Shown here: positions 41,284 to 49,994 of the stretch, in pieces
How positions within the stretch are numbered: position 1 is the stretch's first letter
Layout: the number at the start of each line of letters is the position of its first letter
Assembly: GCA_036399775.1 (NCBI GenBank)
Contig: DASWMJ010000085.1
Location: 27,291-91,290, forward strand
Source of the DNA: JADMIH01 sp036399775
Lineage (GTDB): Bacteria; Chloroflexota; Chloroflexia; QHBQ01; JADMIH01
Direction: 5' to 3'
DNA: 64,000 nucleotides
The notes under the pieces: model-generated
Told to the model about the DNA's origin: nothing
Databases searched by the model: none
What the model saw: only the letters and a program-made list of their open reading frames with translations
Translations under genes and position numbers: made by a program

Positions 41284-43578
41284 ATGCGTCACTCTAATCT
41301 CTTCACCAATCGCATACTCTACCTGCTACCGCTCGTCTGCCTGGTGCTCGCGCTAGCTGTGTGCATGCCTGCGTTCTATACGGACGCGGTGCCCGCCCAA
41401 GCGCAGCAAGATCGCCCGGCTGCGGCCTGGATAACGCCGCGCGGGGCCGATAAACCCTTCTTCGTCATAGGCGCGAACTATGAGGGGCCGACCGACTGGG
41501 CATGGCAGATGTGGGAGGACGACAAGTTCGACCCGGCGCTGATCGATGCCGATTTCGCGAGGGCGCGCTCGCTGGGCATCAACACCCTGCGAATATTCGT
41601 CCAGACGCCCTTACGGGACGACATCAACGGCGGCGACTTCTCCAAGCTCGACGCGGTGACAGCCCTGGCGCGCGAGTACAACATGTGGCTTATATTGACT
41701 TTCACCGACTGGGCCGAGCCGGACCTCCTGGAAGCAGGTGAGCTTAACGGGCGGATAGCGGCGCACCTGGCGGGCGAGCCGTCCATCCTCGCCTACGACG
41801 TGAAGAACGAGCCTCAGTTTACGGATATAGTGGGCGCGATATACCCGTCAGACATCGTGACCGTGCCCATGCAAGCGCCCGATCTGATAGCCGTCTACGG
41901 CGAGCGCGTATCGCGTGCGGATATAGGGGACTACAGGCGGGGCGAGGGCCGAGCCGTCATCCCATCCAGGATGACGGACGAGCAGGCTCACGTCATGGCG
42001 AATTACTACAAGCTGTACGTAGAGTTCCTCGGCGCGGGCAGCGCGTGGGTAGGCACGCACGCGGGCACCACTACCCTTGACTACATGGACTCGCCCGATT
42101 CGGAGTCGTGGCGGCCATACCTGTCCGGTTTGGATGCGACGTTGCAGGCGTGGGTGAATACGCAGATGGACCCTGTGCGCGCCGCCGATTCGGGGCGTCT
42201 TATCACGGTGGGCTACAGCAACGTAGTGTTCGCCAAGCTGGCATCTAACAGAGAGCTGTCGTTCCAGTCGGTCCACCGATTCACATCTCACGGGCAGGCG
42301 GGGCTGATGGGCACTTTTCGCGTGCTAGACAATTTGCAGCGCACGTTCGCGCCCCAGCCGGTGTTGCTGGAAGAGTTCGGCTATCCCGGCCAGGTGCGGG
42401 CGGTGGGCGGGGGCGTTGCGGGCTTCGACCCGCGCACGACCGCCAACCTTGAGGGGGCGGTGTGGACTTACCTGTATGGGAACGGCTTCGCGGGCGGCGC
42501 GAAGTGGATGCTCAACAACTTCCCGCAGGGATACGACCCCGCGCAGAACTCTTACGGCCTCTTCGACGACAGGGGCAACCCGAAGATAACCGCACATTCC
42601 CTGCGACATATATCCGAGCTCTTTGGCCGCTCGTCGCCGGGCAGCATGTCGGCTGTGCGCCCGGAGAGGAACAGCGCGGCGGGCTATGCGTACACGGCGC
42701 GTGACGCCCTCATAGTGGGCGGGGAGACTTACAGCAGTACCAACGTCATTTACACTGCCGCCGCGCCCTCGCAGTTGATAGTGGGCACGTCCGCCGGCAC
42801 CGTGACGCTCTTCGCGACCGACGTGGCGACGGCGGAGTTGAACCTGCCGGGCATTTTCCGGTTGCCCACAAGCGAGATCGGGCGTATCAACCTGACCGGT
42901 CTCGACCCGCAGGGCCAGCCCTGGACGCCTGCCCTACCCAGGCTGGCGGGCGATTGGCTGCAAATTAAGCTGTCGCCGACGTACAGGTATCGCCTGTCTG
43001 TGGTGCCGCGAGCGGTGGAACGGGCCGTGTCGCAGCCCGGCTCTAACTCGGTCTACTTCGAGCAGACGGGCCACAACTTGGGTGGGGAGTTCCTGGCCTA
43101 CTGGCAATCGCACGGCGGCTTGAGCATATTCGGCTATCCCCTCACGGAGCCTTTCACCGAGAACGGCTATACCGTGCAATATTTCGAGCGCAACCGCTTT
43201 GAGCTGCACCCGGAGAACCAGCCGCCCTACAACGTGCTGTTGGGGCGGCTTGGGGCCGACTCGACTTCGGAGCGCGACTTTGCCCAGGTAGAGCCGTTCG
43301 AGTCGGGGCCTGACCACCGCTACTTCCCGGAGACGGGCCATTCGCTCAACTACGCGTTCCTGGGCTACTGGGACAGAAACGGCGGCCTGGCGCAGTTCGG
43401 CTACCCCATGTCAGAAGAGATAAGGGAGAAGAGCGCGACAGACGGGAAAGAGTATACCGTGCAATATTTCGAGCGTGCTCGCTTTGAGTATCACCCTGAG
43501 TACAAAGGAACGAGCGCGGAGGTATTACTGGGGCTGCTGGGTGTTGGCGCGATGAAGGATAAAGGCTGGTTGCCCTGA
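41284..43578 (+). CDS. Secreted GH5-like glycoside hydrolase with C-terminal ETGH/FGYP repeats
   Basis: 764 residues with a signal peptide (ILYLLPLVCLVLALAVCMP). The (beta/alpha)8 domain spans about 45-460: LGINTLRIFVQTP, the acid/base AYDVKNEP (E176) and the nucleophile LLEEFGYPG (E364) match clan GH-A, closest to GH5 mannanase- or cellulase-like enzymes. A beta domain follows (470-580). Two repeats of about 90 residues end the protein, each with YFxETGHxL, FLxYWxxxGGL, FGYPxSE and YTVQYFERxRFExHPE. Such repeats are common at the ends of secreted Chloroflexota proteins and may bind the cell wall or glycans. The substrate cannot be read. A strong terminator follows, shared with the convergent gene at 43761. 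Confidence 0.85.
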   Translation: MRHSNLFTNRILYLLPLVCLVLALAVCMPAFYTDAVPAQAQQDRPAAAWITPRGADKPFFVIGANYEGPTDWAWQMWEDDKFDPALIDADFARARSLGINTLRIFVQTPLRDDINGGDFSKLDAVTALAREYNMWLILTFTDWAEPDLLEAGELNGRIAAHLAGEPSILAYDVKNEPQFTDIVGAIYPSDIVTVPMQAPDLIAVYGERVSRADIGDYRRGEGRAVIPSRMTDEQAHVMANYYKLYVEFLGAGSAWVGTHAGTTTLDYMDSPDSESWRPYLSGLDATLQAWVNTQMDPVRAADSGRLITVGYSNVVFAKLASNRELSFQSVHRFTSHGQAGLMGTFRVLDNLQRTFAPQPVLLEEFGYPGQVRAVGGGVAGFDPRTTANLEGAVWTYLYGNGFAGGAKWMLNNFPQGYDPAQNSYGLFDDRGNPKITAHSLRHISELFGRSSPGSMSAVRPERNSAAGYAYTARDALIVGGETYSSTNVIYTAAAPSQLIVGTSAGTVTLFATDVATAELNLPGIFRLPTSEIGRINLTGLDPQGQPWTPALPRLAGDWLQIKLSPTYRYRLSVVPRAVERAVSQPGSNSVYFEQTGHNLGGEFLAYWQSHGGLSIFGYPLTEPFTENGYTVQYFERNRFELHPENQPPYNVLLGRLGADSTSERDFAQVEPFESGPDHRYFPETGHSLNYAFLGYWDRNGGLAQFGYPMSEEIREKSATDGKEYTVQYFERARFEYHPEYKGTSAEVLLGLLGVGAMKDKGWLP

Positions 43579-43629
43579 GTGATATACGTCACCGCGTATT
43601 TCAGAAAGGGTGTTGGCGCACCCATAATC

Positions 43630-43686
43630 TTGAAAAATAAATCAAAAGTGGACGGCGCCGCCGTCCACTTTTGATTTATTTTTCAA
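43630..43686. terminator. Bidirectional intrinsic terminator (27-bp perfect arms)
   Basis: Arms of 27 bp around GCC (43657-43659), with a GTGGACGGC/GCCGTCCAC core and A- or T-rich ends, so it gives a U-run on both strands. It lies between the convergent genes ending at 43578 (+) and 43761 (-). Confidence 0.88.
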
Positions 43687-43760
43687 ATTCCCTCCCAAGT
43701 GGGCCGGGTCCGGGGGTGGGGTGTTGGGGGTCGAACCTAAATTTTAGGTTGGCTTATGTT

Positions 43761-45533
43761 TCATTTGTTTCGCACATCCAAAGACAGAAGGTAAGGGATG
43801 TAGCGCCCGCCCCTGGCATCGGAGGGGACGACAATGCGCGTGAGGCCCCCACCCAGGGGCACGCCGTTCTCTTCGTAGGCGACCAGCACGTTCACCCCTG
43901 AGTACGCGGGGTCTATCTCGCCCCACGAGATTATCGCCTGGCGGCCATCGTTGCCTGCAGCTACAATATATCTTGTCAGCATCGCGTTAGGGTCTGCGGT
44001 TTTCGCGCCCGCCTCGTCCAGCAACGTCATCAGGGACACGCCTTTGTACTGGTGCGTCTCTGTCTGGCCTCCTGCCATGTAGGTAACTTGCACGCTGACA
44101 GGGCTGCGCGATGGCAGGTCGGCAGCCGTCAGGCTCAGGGGCTTCTGGACAGCACCTGTCACGCGTAAAGTAGTGCCGGTGGGTTGGTTTGGAGCGATAG
44201 TTTTCACTTCAATATGAGACAACCCCATCAATGAGCGCCCACCTGTCTTGTCCGAGGGGATTACCAGCTGGACTTGGTCGTCCGGTAAGTCCGCGCCGTC
44301 CTGCTCGTAGGCCACGATTACCTTCCTACCGGCGAAGATTGGGTCTATCTCTCCCCAGGATAGCACGGAGGCCTGCCCGTTCACGTCTGTGGCTGCGATG
44401 TACCTCACCGGCAAGTCCCGCCCCGCGTTGCCCTCGCCGCCCGCCTCCTTGAGCAGGTCCAGGAGAAGCGGCCCCTTGTAGGCATGGCTCTCGGTGCCGC
44501 CACCAGGCGCGGCAAAGCTCACGGATACGCTTTGCGCGGCCCTGGACTTGAGGTCCGCAGTAGTAAGGCTCATGGCCGTCTTCACCGCGCCGACGATGCG
44601 CAGCTTGCCGGAGGGTTGGGGTATGGGCGTGCTATCGTTGCCTCTCCCCGCGCCGTTGTAGCGCCAATCATAATAATGCAGGCCGATGTTGCCCATCTGC
44701 ACCTGGAAGTCTTTGGGCAGGGAGGGTACGTAGGTCAGCACCCGCCGCTCGTAAGCCTGCACGAAAACATCTACGCCACTCCGGCCATTTATCTTCACCT
44801 TCGCCCAATACGGTTCCGAGATGGGCAGGCCCGCCGCGTAGAACCAGGGGTCGCTCAGCCGCGCATCAGTCACCTTACCTCCCGCCCACACGGGGCCGGT
44901 GGCGTTGAGGAAGTCCCAGAAGACCTTGGGGATGTTGTGCCCCGTAGCAGGCTCGTAGTAAACCACCGACAGGTCGGCATCCACGCGCACGCCCTCCGTA
45001 GAGACGATATTGCCCGCCTTGTCTATGCGCTCGGAGGGGGTCTGCCTGAGCCTGCTGGGAGCCTTCCCCATCAGCCGGACGAAAGTGGCGTAGGTTGGTG
45101 CCTGCGGGTCGTCGCTGTCGGAGGCGAGGGGTATCTGGGCCGGGTAGAGGTCGATGTAAGTTGAGTTCCCCACCTGCACCCTGCCGGTGATAAGCTCCAC
45201 CGTCAGGAGGCCGTTGGTGACGTAGAAGGGGCTGCTCTTATCGCCTGTCGGGTTGTTGATCTCCATCCGGCTCTTGTCGAAGTACTGCACGAGCCGCTTG
45301 CCGCCCGCGCCCTCCGCATACGGCTCGGTCTCCTGCCTGAGTGGGCTGGGACCCCAGTAGAAGGACCGCTTTACGGTGCCATCGGTGACGGGCTTATCGG
45401 TGCGCTCCCAGATCGCCTGGAAAGCGGGATCGGCAAAGCTCTGCGCCCGCGCACTTGGCCCCTGCCACGCGCCAGCTAGCAGCGGCAGCGCCAGGAGAAC
45501 TGAGAAATGTGCTCGTTTCAACATAGGCCGCAT
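43761..45533 (-). CDS. Secreted protein with two cysteine-less sulfite-oxidase-fold domains
   Basis: 590 residues with a signal peptide (FSVLLALPLLAGAWQGPSARAQ). Residues 35-300 form a domain with PLRQETEPYAEG, VQYFDKSRMEINNP, FVQAYERRVLTYVP and MGNIGLHYYDWRYNG, typical of Chloroflexota secreted proteins related to the ETGH-repeat group. Two oxidoreductase-molybdopterin-like domains follow (about 315-445 and 460-590): LRIVGAVKTAMSLTTADLKS, YKGPLLLDLLKEAG, SWGEIDP and again in the second copy. The canonical family binds the molybdenum cofactor through one Cys, but the whole protein appears to lack Cys, so these domains are probably binding modules. Located outside the cell. Confidence 0.78.
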   Translation of the reverse strand: MRPMLKRAHFSVLLALPLLAGAWQGPSARAQSFADPAFQAIWERTDKPVTDGTVKRSFYWGPSPLRQETEPYAEGAGGKRLVQYFDKSRMEINNPTGDKSSPFYVTNGLLTVELITGRVQVGNSTYIDLYPAQIPLASDSDDPQAPTYATFVRLMGKAPSRLRQTPSERIDKAGNIVSTEGVRVDADLSVVYYEPATGHNIPKVFWDFLNATGPVWAGGKVTDARLSDPWFYAAGLPISEPYWAKVKINGRSGVDVFVQAYERRVLTYVPSLPKDFQVQMGNIGLHYYDWRYNGAGRGNDSTPIPQPSGKLRIVGAVKTAMSLTTADLKSRAAQSVSVSFAAPGGGTESHAYKGPLLLDLLKEAGGEGNAGRDLPVRYIAATDVNGQASVLSWGEIDPIFAGRKVIVAYEQDGADLPDDQVQLVIPSDKTGGRSLMGLSHIEVKTIAPNQPTGTTLRVTGAVQKPLSLTAADLPSRSPVSVQVTYMAGGQTETHQYKGVSLMTLLDEAGAKTADPNAMLTRYIVAAGNDGRQAIISWGEIDPAYSGVNVLVAYEENGVPLGGGLTRIVVPSDARGGRYIPYLLSLDVRNK

Positions 45534-45587
45534 AGTTGCATTCTTAGTGTTTCACTAACTGAATGTTTCAAGAAGAAAAGATGTACG

Positions 45588-45614
45588 GTAGGGGCGAGGC
45601 ATGCTTCGCCCTAC
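45588..45614. repeat. Short TAGGGGCGA palindrome
   Basis: GTAGGGGCGA and TCGCCCTAC face each other around GGCATGCT. It resembles the arms of the element at 41150. It lies between the divergently spaced ends of 45640 and 45533 on the minus strand, where it could also act as a weak hairpin. Confidence 0.5.
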
Positions 45615-45639
45615 GATGTCTCTTCTTTGTTGGAGAACT

Positions 45640-46473
45640 TTAGTACGTTAGCGTATACACGGGCGGTATGTACCAGTACCGCTCGGCGTACTGCACCGCA
45701 GGCGCGGTAGCAGCCACCGCGTGGGCATAGGCGCGCACGGCAGCGGGCATATCTGCGCTGCTCCCGAATAGCACGTCTAGCTGAGACTTATAGCGACTGA
45801 TCGCTGCTATCTTGATGCCTATAAGCTCGGAGATCGGGGTCAGGCGAGCCTCTATGGGCAGGCCCAACTCGGCTATGCGTGCTTCTACCGCGCTGGGCAT
45901 GGCAGCGTATGGATAGTCCTCATAGAAGAGCACACCGCAGCGCGGGCCGAGGCGTCGCGCCGCCCAGAAGACAAGTTGGTGGTCTACGTGGTGGCCCACT
46001 CCCAGGGGAGCAAACACGCGCACTCTGCCTCGCGCTCCGCTCTCCCGCACGACCCTCCTTATCTCTTCCGTGATGCTCGGCACCAGCGATATACGCTCCT
46101 CCATGTCCACTTTACCGAAGAGGTGTTCATCCGACGTGTAGAAGTGCTCCCCGGCGGCGCTGCGCCTGTAGGGAGCGTCATGCAGGTCCAGCCAGACGGG
46201 TTGCAGGTTGAGCAGACGCATGACGGCGCGCTCCTCTTCGCGGCGTAACTCGTTTATCGTTGCCGTCTCACCACCGCTCGCCCTCACCCACTTGCCGTGC
46301 ATATCCTTCATGTAGTCGGAGATGGGCGCATCATCGGGTGCGGGCGCTGAGAATACGGTCAGGCCGATGCAGCGCGCTCCCCGCCTGGCGAGGTGAGTTG
46401 CCATCCCCCCGCAGGAGAGGGCTATGTCATCGAAGTGTGGAGAGAGGAATATAGCTAGCTGTGGGTCTTTCAA
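45640..46473 (-). CDS. PIG-L/LmbE-family N-acetylglucosaminyl deacetylase-like protein
   Basis: The start is put at TTG 46473, 14 bp after the stop of the EamA gene and 6-7 nt after GGGGTAGAG; a longer frame from 46746 lies inside that gene. About 277 residues. LAIFLSPHFDDIALSCGG carries the PHxDD zinc motif, and GVGHHVDHQLVFWAARR the second His set. The family removes N-acetyl groups from GlcNAc-containing compounds, as in mycothiol or bacillithiol synthesis and glycan modification. The true substrate is open. It follows the EamA and sorbosone-dehydrogenase-like genes on the same strand. Confidence 0.82.
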   Translation of the reverse strand: MKDPQLAIFLSPHFDDIALSCGGMATHLARRGARCIGLTVFSAPAPDDAPISDYMKDMHGKWVRASGGETATINELRREEERAVMRLLNLQPVWLDLHDAPYRRSAAGEHFYTSDEHLFGKVDMEERISLVPSITEEIRRVVRESGARGRVRVFAPLGVGHHVDHQLVFWAARRLGPRCGVLFYEDYPYAAMPSAVEARIAELGLPIEARLTPISELIGIKIAAISRYKSQLDVLFGSSADMPAAVRAYAHAVAATAPAVQYAERYWYIPPVYTLTY

Positions 46474-46487
46474 TGCAATCTCTACCC

Positions 46488-47492
46488 CTACGCCTGCCGA
46501 AGCCGCGCCACCAGCTTCGCGCCGAAGCGTGCCAGCGACACGCCTGTTATAACCAGCACCATACCGGCCCAGAATTGCCAGCCCAGCGGCTCTCCCAGTA
46601 TGAAGAATGAGATGAACGCGGCCAGCACGGGTACGATGTTCGAGTAGACGGCGGTACGGGTCGCGCCCAGCTTCTGCACTCCTTTGTACCAGATGATATA
46701 GGAGGCGGACACGGCAAATATGCCCGACATCCCCAGCAGCAGCCATGCCATACCGGGCACCTCCGGCCAGGATGGCGCGCTCTGAACTAGCGAAGGAGTG
46801 GCGACCACCAGCAGGAATGCCGACCCGATGGGCATGGTTAGCGCGTTCAGCTTGATGGAAGAATAGTGCTTAAGGATCGGCTGGGACAGCACCGTGTAGA
46901 GCGCCCACATGATGGTGACTACCACGATAATCAGGTCGCCCAGCAGCCGCGACCCAAACTCAAGCGGCTTGCCGGAGCCTGCCACGACCAGCACCACACC
47001 CATGAGGGTTATGCTTACCCCTATCCACGTGTACCTGCTTATCCGCTCATATCCTAATACCGCGCCGAACACCGCCACGAAAGCCGGGTTGATGGAGAGG
47101 ATGAGGGCCACGTTGCCCGCGAGGGTGTTATCGGTGCCCAGGATGAACAGGGTCTGGTACAGCCCGTGCCCTATCAGGCCGAGCGCCGCTATCTTGAGGC
47201 CATCGCCCTTTCGCCACCGGAAGTCCTCTTTGCCCGCCAGCACCAGGGTTACGGGTACGAGGGTCGCCATGCCGAAGCGCAGGGCATTAAAGGCAAGCGG
47301 GTCCATGTATTGCAACGCCCACTTGATAGCGGCAGGGTTGGCGGCCCATATCGCGGTCATGAAGAGCAGCATGCCGTCGTAGACAGTGAAGCCGCGTTGG
47401 GCATTGGCCTGCGTGGTTGTCGCTATCGCCGGGCTGGTGGTCGCCGGATCGGCTTGCAAAGGAGTACGCTGGGGCGCTTCTACGCTCTCCAT
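46488..47492 (-). CDS. EamA/DMT-family transporter
   Basis: 334 residues with ten hydrophobic helices in two EamA repeats (LLFMTAIWAANPAAIKWAL ... AVFGAVLGYERIS, then LLGDLIIVVVTIMWALYTVL ... AAFISFFILGEPLGWQFWAG). The Glu in LGYERI and LGEPLG is typical of drug/metabolite exporters. The substrate is unknown; family members export amino acids, nucleosides or drugs. The start lies 1 bp after the upstream propeller gene stop. A paralogue is encoded at 49031 on the other strand, with 370 bp of repeat-rich DNA and the 47494 gene between. Confidence 0.9.
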   Translation of the reverse strand: MESVEAPQRTPLQADPATTSPAIATTTQANAQRGFTVYDGMLLFMTAIWAANPAAIKWALQYMDPLAFNALRFGMATLVPVTLVLAGKEDFRWRKGDGLKIAALGLIGHGLYQTLFILGTDNTLAGNVALILSINPAFVAVFGAVLGYERISRYTWIGVSITLMGVVLVVAGSGKPLEFGSRLLGDLIIVVVTIMWALYTVLSQPILKHYSSIKLNALTMPIGSAFLLVVATPSLVQSAPSWPEVPGMAWLLLGMSGIFAVSASYIIWYKGVQKLGATRTAVYSNIVPVLAAFISFFILGEPLGWQFWAGMVLVITGVSLARFGAKLVARLRQA

Positions 47493-47493
47493 T

Positions 47494-48660
47494 CTACGGC
47501 TTGCCCGCCCACGCCACGCGGTAGATGAAGCCCGCCTTGTCGTCGGAGACCAGCAGGCTACCGTCGGCAGCCACGACCACGCCTGCGGGCCTCCCCAGCA
47601 CGTCGTTGTCGTCCTTGAGGAAGCCCGTCATGAAGTCTTGCGGTTCTCCCGCCACCACGCCATCCTTGAGTGGCACGCGCATCACCTTGTACCCAACCTT
47701 CACGCTTCGGTTCCATGAGCCGTGCAGGGCTATGTAGAGGCTATCGTTGTAGGGCGCGGGGAAAGGGCCGTCCTTATAGAACGTGATGCCAAGCGGGGCC
47801 ATATGCGCCTGCATCTGCGCTGCGGGCTGGATGACATCTTTGCAGGCGTCTTTGCCGCCGAACTCCGGGTCAGCTATGCTTCCGGCGTGGCATCGCGGCC
47901 ACCCTGCGTCAGCGCCGTCCGCCAGGGCGTAGACCGTTTCCGGCGGCGTATCGTCGCCCATCAGGTCGCGCCCGTTGTTGCTCGCCCATACCTCGTCTGT
48001 CCAGGGGTTGCGCGCCAGCCCTACGGCGTTGCGCGTGCCTTTCGTGAAGATGCGCCCCTCCGTGCCATCTATGTTGTAGACCGAGATGGCCGCCCGCCTC
48101 TCATCGCTGTCGTTGCAGACGTTACAGGACGAGCCTATAGAAACGTATAGCTTGCCGTCGGATCCAACGAGCGCGGTTTTGGTGTGGTGAACGCCGTCGT
48201 TAGGCAGATCGGGGATGAGGGTCTTGCGCTCTATGCCTTTATGGTCCGGCCCCAGGACGATTTGCGACACGCGTGTATGCTCGCCCACGATAAGCGTGCC
48301 GGAGTAGACATAAACGCTGTTGGGGCCAGCCAATCCCTCGGCCACCGTTATTTGCTCGTCTGCCTGGCCGTCGCGGTCCTTGTCAGGCAGGGCGCTCACC
48401 CTGCCGCCCGCCTGCTCCGCCACGTACACGGTGCCGTCCGGCCCCACAGCCATGAGGCGCGGCCCCTTGAGGTCCCTGGCGAAGATGTTCGTCTTGAACC
48501 CCTGCGGCACCACCGCCGTTACAGGACCGCCCAGCGTCGCGTCCAGCGAGATGCCAAAAGGCCGCGTGATGAACGAAAGGATGGCGTTGTAGTTGAGCGC
48601 GACCAGCACCAATATAGCCAGGATGAGCGCCCAACGAATAAAACGGGGGTTGACTGCCAT
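47494..48660 (-). CDS. Membrane-anchored sorbosone-dehydrogenase-like propeller protein
   Basis: 388 residues with an N-terminal TM anchor (FIRWALILAILVLVALNY) and a six-bladed propeller of the L-sorbosone/aldose dehydrogenase (GSDH-like) family: GFKTNIFARDLKGPRLMAV, YVAEQAGGRVSALPDKDRDG, DGVHHTKTALVGSDGKLYVSIG and FTKGTRNAVGLARNPWTDEVWASNNGRD. Family enzymes oxidise sugars with PQQ and calcium; binding residues cannot be verified here. GNCN-type cysteines (SSCNVCND) suggest a disulfide outside the cell. It is first of a three-gene run with the EamA and PIG-L genes. Confidence 0.85.
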   Translation of the reverse strand: MAVNPRFIRWALILAILVLVALNYNAILSFITRPFGISLDATLGGPVTAVVPQGFKTNIFARDLKGPRLMAVGPDGTVYVAEQAGGRVSALPDKDRDGQADEQITVAEGLAGPNSVYVYSGTLIVGEHTRVSQIVLGPDHKGIERKTLIPDLPNDGVHHTKTALVGSDGKLYVSIGSSCNVCNDSDERRAAISVYNIDGTEGRIFTKGTRNAVGLARNPWTDEVWASNNGRDLMGDDTPPETVYALADGADAGWPRCHAGSIADPEFGGKDACKDVIQPAAQMQAHMAPLGITFYKDGPFPAPYNDSLYIALHGSWNRSVKVGYKVMRVPLKDGVVAGEPQDFMTGFLKDDNDVLGRPAGVVVAADGSLLVSDDKAGFIYRVAWAGKP

Positions 48661-48669
48661 TAGTCTCCT

Positions 48670-48718
48670 TCAGGGGTCAGGGATTAGGTGATAGGTATTG
48701 GGTGTTGGGTACTAGGGA
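48670..48718. repeat. Heptanucleotide tandem repeat (TCAGGGG-like)n
   Basis: Seven units: tcagggg, tcaggga, ttaggtg, ataggta, ttgggtg, ttgggta, ctaggga. All keep GG at the same place in a 7-bp period. It lies just upstream of the start codon at 48660, so it falls in the leader of that gene. Confidence 0.8.
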
Positions 48719-48828
48719 TTGGACGCGCATACCTAAAGTATACTTCAATGAAGCGCAACTTTGTTATACTGATTGCACATTATCCAAGGGCAACCGCATC
48801 TAAAATGAGCAGCAACTAAGTGTGACAA

Positions 48829-48942
48829 TGTCATTCTGAGCGCAGCGAAGAATCTCGTCCCTCGCTCCTCCTCTCGCCTTTAGAACTCTAATAATAAGCA
48901 TCTACGCGAGGAGCGAGATTCTTCGCTGCGCTCAGAATGACA
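48829..48942. mobile_element. MITE-like inverted-repeat element, family TGTCATTCTGAGCGCAGCGA
   Basis: Perfect 29-bp terminal inverted repeats (48829-48857 and 48914-48942), opening TGTCATTCTGAG and closing CTCAGAATGACA, enclose a 56-bp centre that itself contains a CTCGCTCCTC/GAGGAGCG inner pair. This end sequence is, to my knowledge, a recurrent intergenic repeat in Chloroflexota and other phyla. No frame inside. It sits between the divergent genes starting at 48660 and 49031. The rest of this 370-bp gap holds a period-7 tract and no gene. Confidence 0.75.
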
Positions 48943-49030
48943 AGGATGGTGGGGTGGCCTTCCCATACACCTCCACACTGTATCAAGCTATAACACCCAT
49001 CACCCATCACCTGCCCCTTGAAGGAGGCGC

Positions 49031-49987
49031 ATGCAACAGAGAGAACGTAGCCAGAGTGGCATTACCGTGCAGGACGGCCTCATGCTTGGGCTGGTTGCCG
49101 TCTGGGGCGCGAATTTCAGCGTGTTGAAGGTGGGGCTGGACGTGATGCCCGCGCAGCTATTTAACGGCATACGCATGGCTATGGCGGCGGTGATATTCTT
49201 CATCCTCCTGGCGGCGCAAGGTGGTTTGCGCTGGCGGCGGGAGGATACGCTCAAGATCGTGGGGCTGGGGCTGCTCGGTCACGCTGGGTACCAGATACTC
49301 TTCATAGAGGGGTTGTCGCGCACGGCGGTAGGCAACTCGGCTCTGATGCTGGCGAGCGTGCCTATGTGGGTGGCGATCATCGGCGCGGTGCTGGGGTATG
49401 AGCGTCTAGCGCGTGGTGGGTGGATAGGCATCGGCCTGGCCTTCGCGGGGGTAGCGGCGGTAATCATAGGCTCGAACCAGTCATTCAGCCTGGGCAGCCT
49501 GCTGGGTGACGGGTTGACGCTGCTGGCGACCCTCTGCTGGTCGGGATATACCGCTTTCAGCCAGCCTCTATTGACGCGGTACTCGCCCGTGCAGCTCACC
49601 GGCTTGAGCCTGGTGGCAGCGGTGCCGGTGCTCGCGCTGGCCGGGATACTCGCGCCGAGGTATGACTACGCCTGGAGTCGTTTCAACGCGGAAGCAGGGC
49701 TGGCGCTGCTCTTCGGGAGCATCCTGTCGGTCAACGTGTGCTACGTCATCTGGTATCGCGGCGTGCAGAAATTGGGAGGGGCGCGCACCGCCGTCTTCTC
49801 TAACCTAACTCCGTTGGTCGCGATAGTGGTAGCGTGGGTCTGGCGCGATGAGCCGCTACAGCCGGTGTACGCGGTGGGCGCGGTGCTAATCGCCGGGGGA
49901 GTGCTGATGACGCGGTTCAGCCGCCCCTCCGTGCCCCACAAAGCAGTCGTCGCAGCCGAGGCCGATAGCGCGGTAGGCACAGGGTAG
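49031..49987 (+). CDS. EamA/DMT-family transporter
   Basis: 318 residues, ten TM helices in two EamA halves (MLGLVAVWGANFSVLKVGL ... IIGAVLGYERLA; LLGDGLTLLATLCWSGYTAF ... VAIVVAWVWRDEPLQ). Residue patterns match the paralogue at 46488 (LGYERxxxxxWIGI; VxKLGxxRTAVxSNxxP), and both probably descend from one duplication, now divergent in orientation. AGGAGG lies 5 nt before the ATG. The stop is 7 bp ahead of the FAD oxidoreductase gene, so the two are likely co-transcribed. Substrate unknown. Confidence 0.9.
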   Translation: MQQRERSQSGITVQDGLMLGLVAVWGANFSVLKVGLDVMPAQLFNGIRMAMAAVIFFILLAAQGGLRWRREDTLKIVGLGLLGHAGYQILFIEGLSRTAVGNSALMLASVPMWVAIIGAVLGYERLARGGWIGIGLAFAGVAAVIIGSNQSFSLGSLLGDGLTLLATLCWSGYTAFSQPLLTRYSPVQLTGLSLVAAVPVLALAGILAPRYDYAWSRFNAEAGLALLFGSILSVNVCYVIWYRGVQKLGGARTAVFSNLTPLVAIVVAWVWRDEPLQPVYAVGAVLIAGGVLMTRFSRPSVPHKAVVAAEADSAVGTG

Positions 49988-49994
49988 CCGGGGA

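Noticed and set aside
46474..46746. Extended N-terminus of the PIG-L protein
   Set aside because: It lies antisense-free but inside the EamA coding region in another frame and does not resemble the family; TTG 46473 fits better.
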